Shown in pieces: positions 55,195 to 64,000 of a stretch of 64,000 nt of DNA. The position numbers and the translations under genes are program-made. Origin of the DNA: Lachnospiraceae bacterium (GTDB taxonomy: Bacteria; Bacillota; Clostridia; Lachnospirales; Lachnospiraceae); NCBI GenBank assembly GCA_910575835.1, contig CAJTGB010000020.1, positions 1-64,000 on the forward strand, written 5' to 3'. Position 1 is the stretch's first letter. Each line of letters starts with the position of its first letter. The notes beneath the pieces are model-generated. The model worked only from the letters and a program-made list of their open reading frames with translations. It was not told where the DNA came from and ran no database searches.

Positions 55195-56379
55195 ATGAAG
55201 GATAAGAAAAGTTTTTTACAGGGGGCGCTTTGCGGCGCCCTCGCTATATTGCTGATAGCAGGATTGGTATCCTGCGGATTGCGTGTGGGCAGCCTTGGTG
55301 TAAGTTCAGGGAATCGCTCCCAAGATACGGATAAGAAGATGTCGGTATTGAAGGGTCTGATCGATGAGAATTATCTTGGCGAAGTGGATGCAGAGGAGCT
55401 TGAGGAAGGAATCTACAAGGGATTCATAAGCGGGCTTTCAGATCCGTATTCTGTCTATTATGACGAGGAAGAGACAAGGATGCTGCTGGAAACCACAGAA
55501 GGGGAATATGACGGGATCGGCGCTGTGCTGAGCCAGGATATCAAGACGGGTATCGTGACGCTGGTGCAGATCTATGACGGTTCGCCTGCCATGGAAGCCG
55601 GGCTTAAGGACAACGATATATTGTATAAGGTTGAGGACCTGGAGGTAACAGGGAAGGATCTGACTGAGGTCGTATCCCATATCAAGGGAAAGAAGGGAAC
55701 GCAGGTTCATCTGACGGTATACCGCGGGGACGACCGGGAAGAGATCACGGTGACGGCTGTCAGGAATACGATCGAGGCGCAGACGATCAAGTACGAGATG
55801 ATGGAAGATCAGATCGGCTATGTGTCTGTCACTGAGTTTGACCTGGTGACGTATAAGCAATACGAGCAGGCTTTGGAGGATCTTAAGAGCCAGGGCATGA
55901 AAGGACTGGTCGTTGATCTGAGAAATAATCCGGGAGGAAACTTAAGCACGGTTTGCGAGATGCTGGACCTTATGCTGCCGGAGGGACTGATCGTCTATAC
56001 GGAGGATAAGAATGGGAACAGGCAGGAGACAAAATCCGACGCCGAGCGGCAGTTTGAACTTCCGCTGACGGTGCTGATGAACGGCAACAGCGCCAGCGCA
56101 TCGGAGATCTATGCGGGAGCGATCCAGGATTACGGAGTTGGTACGATCGTGGGAACACAGTCCTATGGAAAGGGAGTCGTGCAGCAGATCTTCGATCTGA
56201 AGGACGGAACCTGTGTGAAGCTTACGATTGCCGAATATTTCACACCGGAGGGAAGGAATATCAACGGGAAGGGCATCACACCGGATGTTGAGGTTGAGTA
56301 CGAAGAGAACGAGGAAGACCCGGAGGCAGATAATCAGCTTGACAGGGCTGTGGAAGTGCTGAAGGAGAAGATCGGTTAA
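55195..56379 (+). CDS. C-terminal processing peptidase, S41 family
   Basis: The start ATG 55195 is preferred over 55174 because AGAGG lies 4-5 nt upstream. There is a signal anchor (GALCGALAILLIAGLVSC), a PDZ domain (IVTLVQIYDGSPAMEAGLKD) and the protease core with Ser in NGNSASASEIYAG and Lys in QSYGKGVVQ. The 394 aa enzyme trims exported proteins outside the membrane. Its place behind FtsEX and a PG hydrolase suggests a link to cell-wall remodelling. Confidence 0.9.
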   Translation: MKDKKSFLQGALCGALAILLIAGLVSCGLRVGSLGVSSGNRSQDTDKKMSVLKGLIDENYLGEVDAEELEEGIYKGFISGLSDPYSVYYDEEETRMLLETTEGEYDGIGAVLSQDIKTGIVTLVQIYDGSPAMEAGLKDNDILYKVEDLEVTGKDLTEVVSHIKGKKGTQVHLTVYRGDDREEITVTAVRNTIEAQTIKYEMMEDQIGYVSVTEFDLVTYKQYEQALEDLKSQGMKGLVVDLRNNPGGNLSTVCEMLDLMLPEGLIVYTEDKNGNRQETKSDAERQFELPLTVLMNGNSASASEIYAGAIQDYGVGTIVGTQSYGKGVVQQIFDLKDGTCVKLTIAEYFTPEGRNINGKGITPDVEVEYEENEEDPEADNQLDRAVEVLKEKIG

Positions 56380-56431
56380 GGTAACAGGGCAGCCTGCCTG
56401 AACTGTTAACGGTTAATATGAATTGATTCAG

Positions 56432-56459
56432 AAGGGAATGCATTAGGCATTCCCTTTTT
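56432..56459 (+). terminator. rho-independent terminator after the S41 peptidase gene
   Basis: AAGGGAATGC pairs with GCATTCCCTT over a 5-nt loop, followed by a T run. Between here and pyrC (56563) no clear promoter was found. Confidence 0.9.
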
Positions 56460-56562
56460 GCATTCTGTATGATAAAATATAGTGACACGGGCATTATAAG
56501 GCTATGCGTTGCACGGAGCGATCCGTGTATCATAAACTGGAAGCAGAAAGGATGGGGTATAT

Positions 56563-57840
56563 ATGACAATTCTGATTCAGAACGGACATGTAGTGGATCC
56601 GCTTACCAGAAGAGACGGGATATATGATGTGTACATTGAGGGAGATACGATCTGCGAGGTGGCGGAGCGTATTGACAGGCAGGCAGAGAGGGTGATCGAT
56701 GCGAAGCATTGTTATGTGCTTCCGGGATTGATCGACCTTCACGTACACTTGCGTGATCCGGGTCTTGAATACAAGGAGACTCTTGAGACTGGGGGAAGAG
56801 CGGCGGTGAAGGGCGGAGTGACGACGGTATGCGCCATGCCGAACACGAAGCCGGTCACGGATGACAAGGAGAAGGTTCGGAGGGTTCACGAGCGTGCGAA
56901 GGAGGAATCCCTGACCCATGTGATTCAGCTTGGGGCTGTCACGAAGGGGCAGGAAGGAAAGGAACTGGCAGACATCCGGGGAATGGCTGAGGCGGGCTGT
57001 CATGCGGTCAGTGAGGACGGCAAGTCTGTCATGAACGCTTCACTGTACAGGCAGGGGATGAAGCTTGCGAAGGAATGCCAGATAGCGGTGTTTGCCCATT
57101 GCGAGGATCAGACGATGGTGGAGCGCGGGGTCATGAATGCAGACGGGAACGCCGAACGCCTGGGACTGAGGGGAATCACGAATTCCGTGGAGGACGTGAT
57201 CGTGGCAAGGGATATCCTGCTTGCCAAGGAGACAGGGGTTAGGCTGCATCTGTGCCACTGTTCCACTGCGGACAGTGTGAAGATGGTGAAGCTGGCCAAG
57301 GAAGAAGGGCTGCCGGTGACAGGGGAAGTGTGCCCGCATCATTTTATCTTAAGCTCTGATGACATCAAAGAGGACGACGGTAATTATAAGATGAATCCGC
57401 CTCTTCGAAGCAGAGCGGATGTGGAGGCGCTGCGCCGGGGATTGAAGGACGGAGCGATGGATGTGATCTCAACGGATCACGCGCCGCATTCCAGCGAAGA
57501 GAAGAACCGGTCTATGAAGGATGCCGCGTTTGGGATCGTAGGACTTGAGACTTCTGCCGCGCTGACGTATACTTCTCTTGTGAAGACAGGAGTCCTGACC
57601 ATGATGGATATGGCGGAGAAGATGAGTTATAATCCCGCGGGGATCCTTGGGCTTAAGGACAGAGGAAGCATATCAGAGGGGAAGATCGCAGACATTATGA
57701 TCTTCGATCCTGAAAAAACCTATAAGATCGATAAGAATACGTTTGTATCGAAGGGGAAGAATACGCCGTTCGACGGATACGAGGTTACCGGGGAGACGGC
57801 ATTTACCCTGGTGGACGGCAAGGTTGTATATGAGAGATAA
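56563..57840 (+). CDS. pyrC: dihydroorotase
   Basis: The enzyme closes carbamoyl-aspartate to dihydroorotate in pyrimidine synthesis. The zinc site LIDLHVHLRDPGLEYKETL is near residue 55. The later His ligands are in FAHCEDQ, LHLCHCS and the catalytic STDHAPHSSEEK. The 425 aa length is right for the class I enzyme. It heads a pyrC-F-K-D cluster, with 61 nt to pyrF. Confidence 0.93.
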   Translation: MTILIQNGHVVDPLTRRDGIYDVYIEGDTICEVAERIDRQAERVIDAKHCYVLPGLIDLHVHLRDPGLEYKETLETGGRAAVKGGVTTVCAMPNTKPVTDDKEKVRRVHERAKEESLTHVIQLGAVTKGQEGKELADIRGMAEAGCHAVSEDGKSVMNASLYRQGMKLAKECQIAVFAHCEDQTMVERGVMNADGNAERLGLRGITNSVEDVIVARDILLAKETGVRLHLCHCSTADSVKMVKLAKEEGLPVTGEVCPHHFILSSDDIKEDDGNYKMNPPLRSRADVEALRRGLKDGAMDVISTDHAPHSSEEKNRSMKDAAFGIVGLETSAALTYTSLVKTGVLTMMDMAEKMSYNPAGILGLKDRGSISEGKIADIMIFDPEKTYKIDKNTFVSKGKNTPFDGYEVTGETAFTLVDGKVVYER

Positions 57841-57900
57841 ACGACAGCACAGCAGCTTGTCTGAACTGTTACACGACAGCAGAAAGGGAGGAAGAAGCAG

Positions 57901-58821
57901 ATGATCAATCAGTTGACAGCGAATATTAAGAAGACAGGGGCGCCCATCGTCGTAGGGCTTGATCCGATGTTGGATTATGTCCCGGAGCATATACGCGGGA
58001 AAGCGTTTGAAGAGTATGGAGAGACCTTAGAAGGGGCAGCGGAGGCGATCTGGCAGTTTAATAAGGAGATCGTGGATCATACCTTCGACCTGATCCCTGC
58101 AGTCAAGCCGCAGATCGCCATGTATGAGCAGTTCGGCATACCGGGGCTTGCGGCGTTCAAGAAGACGGTGGATTACTGTAAGGAGAAGGGCCTGGTCGTG
58201 ATCGGAGACGTGAAGAGAGGAGACATCGGTTCTACCTCGGCGGCATATGCGGCAGGGCACCTGGGACATGTTCAGGTGGGAAGCAAGTCTTATGCGCCCT
58301 TTGACGAGGATTTTGCGACGGTGAACCCATACCTTGGCTCTGACGGAGTGAACCCGTTCCTTAAGGTATGTAAGGAGGAGAAGAAGGGGATATTTGTTCT
58401 GGTCAAGACCTCGAATCCTTCCAGCGGAGAATTCCAGGATCGGCTGGTGGATGGCAAGCCTTTGTACGAACTGGTCGGAGAGAAGGTGGCTGCCTGGGGA
58501 GAAGAGCTTATGGGCGAGGACTACAGCTACGTGGGAGCGGTTGTGGGAGCTACCTACCCCGAGATGGGGAAGATCTTAAGGAGGATCATGCCCAAGGCAT
58601 ATATCCTGGTGCCGGGATACGGCGCGCAGGGCGGGAAGGGCAAGGATCTGGTGCACTTCTTCAATGAAGACGGGCTTGGTGCCATCGTGAATTCTTCCCG
58701 GGGAATCATTGCCGCATACAAACAGGAAAAGTATGCAAAATACGGTGAGAAAGCGTTCGCGGAGGCATCACGGGCAGCAGTGGAAGATATGGCCGGGGAT
58801 ATACGCGGTGCATTGGGATAA
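57901..58821 (+). CDS. pyrF: orotidine 5'-phosphate decarboxylase
   Basis: Last step to UMP. The catalytic set Asp-Lys-Asp is in VIGDVKRGDIGSTSAAYA. VGLDPMLDYVPEH is at the start and LVPGYGAQGGKGKDLVHFF near the phosphate site. The 306 aa length marks the long type 2 form common in Clostridia. AAAGGAGG lies before the ATG. Confidence 0.93.
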   Translation: MINQLTANIKKTGAPIVVGLDPMLDYVPEHIRGKAFEEYGETLEGAAEAIWQFNKEIVDHTFDLIPAVKPQIAMYEQFGIPGLAAFKKTVDYCKEKGLVVIGDVKRGDIGSTSAAYAAGHLGHVQVGSKSYAPFDEDFATVNPYLGSDGVNPFLKVCKEEKKGIFVLVKTSNPSSGEFQDRLVDGKPLYELVGEKVAAWGEELMGEDYSYVGAVVGATYPEMGKILRRIMPKAYILVPGYGAQGGKGKDLVHFFNEDGLGAIVNSSRGIIAAYKQEKYAKYGEKAFAEASRAAVEDMAGDIRGALG

Positions 58822-58846
58822 CAGAGAAGCTAGGAGCAAAAATGAT

Positions 58847-59632
58847 ATGGCAGAGAGAAAGAAAGAAACAGCGGTTGTGATATCGCAGGAGCAGCTTGCG
58901 GACGGAATCTTCAGTATGTGGATCAAAACGCAGGCATCCGGGACGGCCAGGCCGGGGCAGTTTATGTCTGTGTACACAAATGATGCGGGCAAATTGCTTC
59001 CAAGGCCGATTAGTATCTGTGAGATCGACAGTAAGAAGGAGGCTCTTCGGCTGGTATATCGTGTGACAGGTAAGGGGACGGGCACGGAGCAGTTCGCGGG
59101 GCTTGGCGCGGGCGATCCGGTCCCGGTGATCGGGCCGCTTGGCAATGGTTTCCCCACAGAGAAGGCAGAGGGGAAGAAGGTTTTTTTGATCGGCGGCGGA
59201 ATCGGCGTGCCTCCGATCCTGGAGCTTGCGAAGGGGCTTGCGTGCAAGAAGAAGCAGATCGTGGTCGGCTATCGCGATGCGCACACATTTTTAAAAGAAG
59301 AATTTGAAAGGAACGGTGAACTGTATATTTCTACGGAAGACGGCAGCGTCGGGACGAAGGGGAATGTACTGGACGCCATCCGTGAGCATTCGCTTGATGC
59401 GGACATCATCTATGCCTGCGGGCCTACGCCTATGCTGCGGGCAATCAAGGAATATGCCGAAGAAAATAACATTGTATGCTATATATCTCTGGAGGAGAGG
59501 ATGGCATGCGGGATCGGGGCTTGCCTTGGATGCGTCTGTCAGACTAAGGAGCGTGACAGCCACAGCAATGTGCATAACAGGCGGATCTGTAAGGACGGAC
59601 CGGTATTTCTGGCAACGGAGGTGGAGATCTGA
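58847..59632 (+). CDS. pyrK: dihydroorotate dehydrogenase B, electron transfer subunit
   Basis: The ATG 58847 gives MAERKKETAVVISQEQLADG; an extension back to 58709 would lie in pyrF and is unlikely. FAD binding is shown by LPRPISICEID, NAD binding by LIGGGIGVPPILELAKG, and the [2Fe-2S] site by CGIGACLGCVCQTK plus a later Cys (RRICKDGP). At 261 aa it fits PyrK, which lets PyrD use NAD. Its stop overlaps the pyrD start. Confidence 0.93.
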   Translation: MAERKKETAVVISQEQLADGIFSMWIKTQASGTARPGQFMSVYTNDAGKLLPRPISICEIDSKKEALRLVYRVTGKGTGTEQFAGLGAGDPVPVIGPLGNGFPTEKAEGKKVFLIGGGIGVPPILELAKGLACKKKQIVVGYRDAHTFLKEEFERNGELYISTEDGSVGTKGNVLDAIREHSLDADIIYACGPTPMLRAIKEYAEENNIVCYISLEERMACGIGACLGCVCQTKERDSHSNVHNRRICKDGPVFLATEVEI

Positions 59633-60537
59633 TGAATATGAAGGTAACTATTGCGGGAGTGGAATGGAAGAACCCGGTGACCGTGGCGTCAGGGACATTT
59701 GGTTCCGGCGCGGAATTTGCGGAGTTCGCAGATCTGAATAAGCTTGGAGCGGTCACAACGAAGGGGGTTGCCAACGTTCCGTGGCCGGGCAATCCGACTC
59801 CAAGGGTCGCGGAAGTCTACGGAGGTATGATGAACGCGATCGGACTGCAGAATCCGGGGATCGACCTGTTCTGCGAGAGGGATATTCCTTTTTTAAGGCA
59901 GTATGATACGAAGATCATTGTAAATGTATGCGGGAAATCTACGGAGGATTACTGCGAGGTGGCGGAGCGGCTTGCAGGAGAGGATGTGGATATGCTGGAG
60001 ATCAATATCTCCTGTCCCAATGTCAAGGAGGGGGGCATTGCCTTCGGGCAGAACCCCAGGGCGGCGGAGGATATTACAAGAGCGGTAAAAAGGTATGCGA
60101 AACAGCCTGTGATCATGAAGCTCAGCCCCAATGTGACGGATATTGCCGAGATGGCGAAGGCAGTAGAGGCAGGAGGTGCGGACGCGGTATCTCTGATCAA
60201 CACGCTGACGGGAATGAAGATCGACATCCATCGGAGGACTTTTGCACTGGCGAACCAGACGGGAGGAGTTTCAGGTCCGGCTATTCATCCGATCGCCGTG
60301 CGCATGGTGTATCAGGCGGCTTTGGCTGTGAAGGTTCCGATCATTGGCATGGGAGGCATTGCAAGCGCAGAGGATGCGATCGAGATGATGCTTGCCGGAG
60401 CCAGCGCGGTGTCGGTGGGAACGGCGAATTTCCATAATCCGGCGGTGACGATGGAGATCGTGTCGGGAATAGAAGAATATCTAAGGCAGAATCGAATAGA
60501 AGACGTCCGGGAATTGATCGGCGCGGTGCGCCCGTAG
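59632..60537 (+). CDS. pyrD: dihydroorotate dehydrogenase B, catalytic subunit
   Basis: Oxidises dihydroorotate to orotate on FMN. TVASGTFGSGAEFAEF is near the start, and NISCPNVKEGG holds the active-site Cys of type 1 enzymes. KLSPNVTDI and GMGGIASAEDAIEMMLAGAS bind FMN. The 301 aa length is normal. It acts as a complex with PyrK, encoded just before it. Confidence 0.93.
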   Translation: MNMKVTIAGVEWKNPVTVASGTFGSGAEFAEFADLNKLGAVTTKGVANVPWPGNPTPRVAEVYGGMMNAIGLQNPGIDLFCERDIPFLRQYDTKIIVNVCGKSTEDYCEVAERLAGEDVDMLEINISCPNVKEGGIAFGQNPRAAEDITRAVKRYAKQPVIMKLSPNVTDIAEMAKAVEAGGADAVSLINTLTGMKIDIHRRTFALANQTGGVSGPAIHPIAVRMVYQAALAVKVPIIGMGGIASAEDAIEMMLAGASAVSVGTANFHNPAVTMEIVSGIEEYLRQNRIEDVRELIGAVRP

Positions 60538-60554
60538 TTCTTCCGGCGGGTGAA

Positions 60555-60583
60555 TTGAAAATAACCAGGAGTTATGTTAGAAT
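60555..60583 (+). promoter_or_regulatory. promoter of pyrE
   Basis: TTGAAA (60555-60560), 17 bp, TAGAAT (60578-60583), 34 bp before the ATG. Confidence 0.65.
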
Positions 60584-60617
60584 TGAGAAGAATGCAGATT
60601 AGGGAGGGTTATAGAAT

Positions 60618-61304
60618 ATGGAGCGGTATAAGCAGGAATTTATCGAGTTTATGGTAGAATCCGACGTCTTGAAATTCGGAGAATTTACATTGAAGAGCGG
60701 AAGAAAATCGCCGTTCTTCATGAATGCCGGGGCCTATGTGACGGGTACCCAGCTTCGGAGGCTCGGAGAGTATTACGCAAAAGCGATCCATGATAATTAC
60801 GGGCTTGATTTTGACGTGTTATTTGGACCGGCCTATAAGGGAATCCCCCTTAGCGTTGCGGCTGCGATGGCGATCAGCGAATTATACGGGAAGGACGTCA
60901 GGTATTGCTCTAACCGTAAGGAAGCGAAGGATCACGGGGATACGGGAATCCTTCTGGGAAGTAAGCTGAAGGACGGCGATAAAGTAGTGATCATAGAGGA
61001 TGTGACCACTTCGGGCAAATCCATCGAAGAGACATTTCCGATCATCAAGGCCCAGGCAGACGTGGAAGTGAAGGGGCTCATGGTATCGCTGAACCGGATG
61101 GAGGTCGGCAAAGGCGGCAGGAAGAGCGCGTTAGACGAGATCAGGGATCTGTATGGATTTGAGGCGAGCGCGATCGTAACTATGGACGAGGTGGTAGAAT
61201 ATCTCTATAACAGAGAGTGTCAGGGAAGAATTATTATTGATGATACATTAAAAGCTGCAATTGACGCATATTATAAACAGTACGGAGTACAGGGGGAAGA
61301 TTAA
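60618..61304 (+). CDS. pyrE: orotate phosphoribosyltransferase
   Basis: Joins orotate to PRPP. The PRPP loop is VVIIEDVTTSGKSIEET; FGEFTLKSGRKSPFFMNAG is at the N-terminus and FGPAYKGIPLSVAAAM in the middle. The 228 aa length is within the family's range. It has its own promoter, so it may be regulated apart from pyrCFKD. Confidence 0.92.
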   Translation: MERYKQEFIEFMVESDVLKFGEFTLKSGRKSPFFMNAGAYVTGTQLRRLGEYYAKAIHDNYGLDFDVLFGPAYKGIPLSVAAAMAISELYGKDVRYCSNRKEAKDHGDTGILLGSKLKDGDKVVIIEDVTTSGKSIEETFPIIKAQADVEVKGLMVSLNRMEVGKGGRKSALDEIRDLYGFEASAIVTMDEVVEYLYNRECQGRIIIDDTLKAAIDAYYKQYGVQGED

Positions 61305-61306
61305 TT

Positions 61307-61459
61307 ATGAATGAAAAGATCTACAAGGCGATGAACTTCGCCGGTATTGCGAGTATTGCGGTAGGTATTGTAGTAACGATAGTGGGAATTGCGGCCGGCA
61401 TCATTACCATTGTAAGCGGAGCGCGTCTGCTCAAATGGAAAAAAGGACTTACGTTTTAG
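61307..61459 (+). CDS. small membrane protein, 50 aa
   Basis: From ATG 61307, with AGGGGGAAG upstream, a 50 aa protein with one long hydrophobic stretch (FAGIASIAVGIVVTIVGIAA) and a basic end (RLLKWKKGLTF). It begins 2 nt after pyrE. Function unknown; small proteins of this shape are common in Lachnospiraceae-type genomes. Confidence 0.65.
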   Translation: MNEKIYKAMNFAGIASIAVGIVVTIVGIAAGIITIVSGARLLKWKKGLTF

Positions 61460-61475
61460 AAAGGATGCCTGTTGT

Positions 61476-61961
61476 TTGAATTTGAAGGGATATAAGAGAA
61501 TCCGGTTTTTAGGAAAGATATTATTTGTATTATATATTGCGTTTATCATATATTTTCTATTATTTTCTGACTGGTATGGGCGGACTGGGGAGATGGAGGA
61601 ATACCATTATAACCTTGTGCTTTTCAGGGAGATCAAGCGGTTTTGGAACTATCGGGATCAGGTCGGCATGTTTGCCATGTTTACGAATCTGTTTGGAAAT
61701 GTGATCATCTTCATGCCGTTTGGTTTCTTTATGCCGATGGCGAGCCGCCGCAGAAGCTTTTTTTCGACGGTATTCTACAGCTTCGGTCTCAGTCTTTGTG
61801 TGGAGACATTTCAGTTGATCACGAAGGTGGGCAGCTTCGATGTTGATGATCTGCTGCTGAACACCATAGGAGGGCTTGCGGGTTATGTTATATTTGTGAT
61901 CTGCGCCGCAATAAGGAGAAGATATGTTAATAGGGAGAAAGATCGTAACAGAAGAGGATAG
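61476..61961 (+). CDS. VanZ-family membrane protein
   Basis: A 161 aa protein with about four membrane segments. It has the VanZ pattern: NLFGNVIIFMPFGFFMP, then LCVETFQLITKVGSFDVDDL and LLNTIGGLAGY. The start is TTG 61476 with AAGGA upstream, as no ATG fits. VanZ-like proteins give low-level teicoplanin tolerance in some hosts, but most have unknown roles. Overlaps the next gene by 38 nt. Confidence 0.85.
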   Translation: MNLKGYKRIRFLGKILFVLYIAFIIYFLLFSDWYGRTGEMEEYHYNLVLFREIKRFWNYRDQVGMFAMFTNLFGNVIIFMPFGFFMPMASRRRSFFSTVFYSFGLSLCVETFQLITKVGSFDVDDLLLNTIGGLAGYVIFVICAAIRRRYVNREKDRNRRG

Positions 61962-62316
61962 GGCAAAAGCGCTGGCGAAGGCCAGGGAGAAGCAGAGGAA
62001 GAGAATCACGAAGTATGGTCAGGCGAAGCCCCGCCATGCGAGGAAGGGGATCTATTCCTGCGGTTACGCTTTTGTGGTTCTTCTTCTGTTGTTTTTAATG
62101 GTGTCTATTTCTTTCCGTGAAAAGGGAGAGGTCGGCATAGTCATAGGCTTTGTAGGACTGGGTACCATAGCGCTGACCGGGATCGGGATGTGGCTTGGCT
62201 TCCGCGGCCTTAAGGAGAGAGAGAGAAACTACATAACATGCAAGATGGGAATCGGCATCAATATGGCCGTATTCCTTGGACTTGCAGTAATATTTATCAG
62301 GGGGCTTGTGAGATGA
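61924..62316 (+). CDS. hypothetical membrane protein, 130 aa
   Basis: A basic N-terminal part (AKAREKQRKRITKYGQAKPR) is followed by three hydrophobic segments. I do not recognise a named family with certainty. It starts inside the VanZ-like gene and overlaps the aminopeptidase gene by 4 nt (ATGA), so the three are probably one transcript. Confidence 0.7.
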   Translation: MLIGRKIVTEEDRAKALAKAREKQRKRITKYGQAKPRHARKGIYSCGYAFVVLLLLFLMVSISFREKGEVGIVIGFVGLGTIALTGIGMWLGFRGLKERERNYITCKMGIGINMAVFLGLAVIFIRGLVR

Positions 62317-64000
62317 TAGAAGAGAGATATGAATTGGCGGCAGGACGTATCAGGGAGATGAGGACAGAAGAGACCGTGAGGTCTCCTTTTCGGGAGTATT
62401 TCCGTGAGATGGCCGGGTTCGTCGGTATGCTTGATGAAGTCAGGACGAAGATCGCGGACGGGACGTATCAGGAGCAGGGGATTCAGAAGCTTGCAGAATG
62501 GAATAGGAGACTGTATCAGGATATTCTGCCGGACGCGTATGAGACCAGCTATGCCAATCCGTCTTATGCGGTACAGGAGTTGGGAGAAGGATACGGACAG
62601 ATCCTAAGCTTCCTGTACACGGAGCTTCGCGGGGCTGTCGCGTATGTATTTGAACAGAAGACGGAATATCTGGATATTCTGTATGAACTGTTGATCGAGA
62701 TCTATAATCTGTTCGAGGAGGAGACGCCGAAGGACGAGAAGCTCGAACAGATCAGGGATCATATCTACTGGTATGCCAGCGATTACTGCGATGTATTTGC
62801 GGCGGACAGGATCCGTGAACAGATCGATCCAGAGAAATCGTTTGCCGCGGATATCATTATGAACAGTGATCTTAAGGATCTTAGATATCTGTACCGGTAC
62901 GGCGAGTATATCAGTGAGAATGAGCTTCGGACGGCGCGTCATCTTGACGGGCTTCCGGAAGATGTGATCCAGAAGATGGCAGACGTCTACACGGAAGGAT
63001 ATCGCGAGGGATTCGTCAAGGCGGGGAAGGACTTGTCGAAGAAGGGAGTCGTTGAGATCCGCTACGTGCTTGGATTCGAACGGGTGATCCGCAGGGCAAT
63101 AGAGAATTTCGCGAAGATGGGGCTTAAGCCTGTTGTGAACCGTTCTGCGGTCAGTGTACTGACCAAGCGTGAGCATCTGAAGAACGGTTATTACGGGGCG
63201 ATCGCCAACAAGCAGTTTGATTATGACCACCGCAGCGATCAGGCGCTTTTCCTGGACAAGAAGTTTGTGGAGCGCAAGCTTGAAGTGATCCAGACCACAT
63301 ACGAGCATAACAGGGAGCAGGCAGGAAAGGTGGCGGGGCCGGCATGTATTGATATGTTCGGCGAGGAGCCGTTTACCCCTGTGCAGAAGGAGGAAGTGAT
63401 CCGGCTGACGAAGAAGCAGGAAGAGCTGCAGCTTCAGTTCTACAGCCGGCAGAGCCAGATCATCAACCAGTATATCAGAGGGGATGAGAGGAGCTTTACG
63501 ATCGTTGCCTATCCGGTGCCGGAGATCGGGGAGCGGTATGAGGAGATCTTCGATGATATCATCCGTATCAATACTCTGGACGCGAAGACCTATGAGCGGG
63601 TGCAGCAGGCGTTGATCGATGCGCTGGATCAGGGAGAATATGTCCATATTCTGGGCGGATGCGGCAACCGAACAGATCTTAAGGTTCATCTGCATGAGCT
63701 TAAGGATCCAAAGAAAGAGACGGTATTCGAGAATTGTACGGCGGACGTGAATATCCCTGTCGGGGAAGTATTCACCTCACCGGTGCTGGAAGGAACGGAA
63801 GGTACGCTGCATGTAAGCAAGGTCTACCTGAACGAGCTGCAGTACAGGGATCTTGAGATCTCCTTCGCCGATGGGATGATCACGGATTATAACTGCGGGA
63901 ACTTCGAGAAAGAGACGGAGAATAAGGAGTACATCTTCGACAATATCCTTCATAAGCATCCGTCGCTTCCTTTGGGAGAATTTGCCATTGGGACGAATAC
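62313..64000 (+). CDS. M29-type aminopeptidase, partial (cut by window edge)
   Basis: The frame is open from ATG 62313 to the end of the window (562 codons). The visible end carries metal-peptidase features of the M29 (AmpS/thermophilic) type: ADVNIPVGEVFTSPVLEGTE, then GTLHVSKVYLNELQYRDLEI and PLGEFAIGTNT. An N-terminal extension of about 300 residues, mostly helical, precedes the catalytic part, which is longer than in classical members. It cuts single amino acids from peptides in the cytoplasm. Confidence 0.8.
   Translation, partial: MIEERYELAAGRIREMRTEETVRSPFREYFREMAGFVGMLDEVRTKIADGTYQEQGIQKLAEWNRRLYQDILPDAYETSYANPSYAVQELGEGYGQILSFLYTELRGAVAYVFEQKTEYLDILYELLIEIYNLFEEETPKDEKLEQIRDHIYWYASDYCDVFAADRIREQIDPEKSFAADIIMNSDLKDLRYLYRYGEYISENELRTARHLDGLPEDVIQKMADVYTEGYREGFVKAGKDLSKKGVVEIRYVLGFERVIRRAIENFAKMGLKPVVNRSAVSVLTKREHLKNGYYGAIANKQFDYDHRSDQALFLDKKFVERKLEVIQTTYEHNREQAGKVAGPACIDMFGEEPFTPVQKEEVIRLTKKQEELQLQFYSRQSQIINQYIRGDERSFTIVAYPVPEIGERYEEIFDDIIRINTLDAKTYERVQQALIDALDQGEYVHILGGCGNRTDLKVHLHELKDPKKETVFENCTADVNIPVGEVFTSPVLEGTEGTLHVSKVYLNELQYRDLEISFADGMITDYNCGNFEKETENKEYIFDNILHKHPSLPLGEFAIGTN

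Noticed and set aside
56460-56562. PyrR-type attenuator before pyrC
   Set aside because: No second terminator/antiterminator pair or PyrR-binding loop was visible after the S41 peptidase terminator.
62604-63695. 363-codon open frame on the minus strand
   Set aside because: It is the antisense of the clear aminopeptidase gene, has no family features and no ribosome binding site.

Overview
The window reads as a chromosomal segment from a spore-forming, Gram-positive anaerobe of the Clostridia, most likely the Lachnospiraceae. This is inference. It rests on an alpha/beta small acid-soluble spore protein gene, AddAB, a pyrKD pair of the type 1B dihydroorotate dehydrogenase, AGGAGG-type ribosome binding sites, consensus sigma-A promoters and many T-run terminators. 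No rRNA, tRNA or CRISPR array was recognised.

Region 1 (1-18942) is accessory and partly decayed. It opens with an unrecognised gene and a DUF1016/YhcG-type PD-(D/E)XK nuclease. Remnants follow: an AraC regulator, a radical SAM protein and the first 31 codons of a large serine recombinase. Next comes a tight seven-gene defence operon (3879-17691): cytosine-C5 methyltransferase, SNF2-type helicase, type III-like adenine methyltransferase, type III-like Res helicase-nuclease, DrmA, DrmB, DrmC. This looks like a DISARM system that combines hallmarks of class 1 (SNF2 helicase, adenine methylase) and class 2 (cytosine methylase) and also carries a complete Mod-Res pair. It abuts a truncated tnpW, a tnpV and a second recombinase fragment that continues the sequence where the first one stops. 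The operon therefore appears to sit inside a wrecked Tn4451-like serine-recombinase element.

Region 2 (19000-30100) is one long amino-sugar or related carbohydrate operon. It encodes NagA, a mutarotase-like protein, two divergent NagB-like proteins, a beta-hydroxyacid dehydrogenase, a ribose-type ABC importer (ATPase, permease, lipoprotein), a PfkB kinase and a small barrel protein. A ROK regulator with its own promoter follows, and a palindrome just after the nagA promoter is a candidate operator.

Region 3 (30100-35100) is a LytTR response regulator / GHKL histidine kinase pair followed by an unknown protein. The pair has been split by an inserted AIPR-family (abortive infection) gene on the opposite strand. 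The insertion is bounded by an exact 21-bp direct repeat that holds the regulator's stop codon and the kinase's ribosome binding site and GTG start, so both reading frames survive.

Region 4 (35100-64000) is ordinary core genome. It holds a purine/xanthine-type permease with a terminator-bearing leader, a lone molybdenum hydroxylase large subunit, addB-addA, a DUF1294 protein, a divergent EamA transporter, a PadR-DUF1700-DUF4097-PspC envelope operon and a spore SASP with a large hairpin over its ribosome binding site. After these come a WecG/TagA glycosyltransferase, a PucR/CdaR-like regulator, ftsE-ftsX with an M23 hydrolase and a CtpA protease, the pyrimidine genes pyrC-F-K-D and pyrE, small membrane proteins and a VanZ-like protein. 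A partial M29-type aminopeptidase runs off the right edge.
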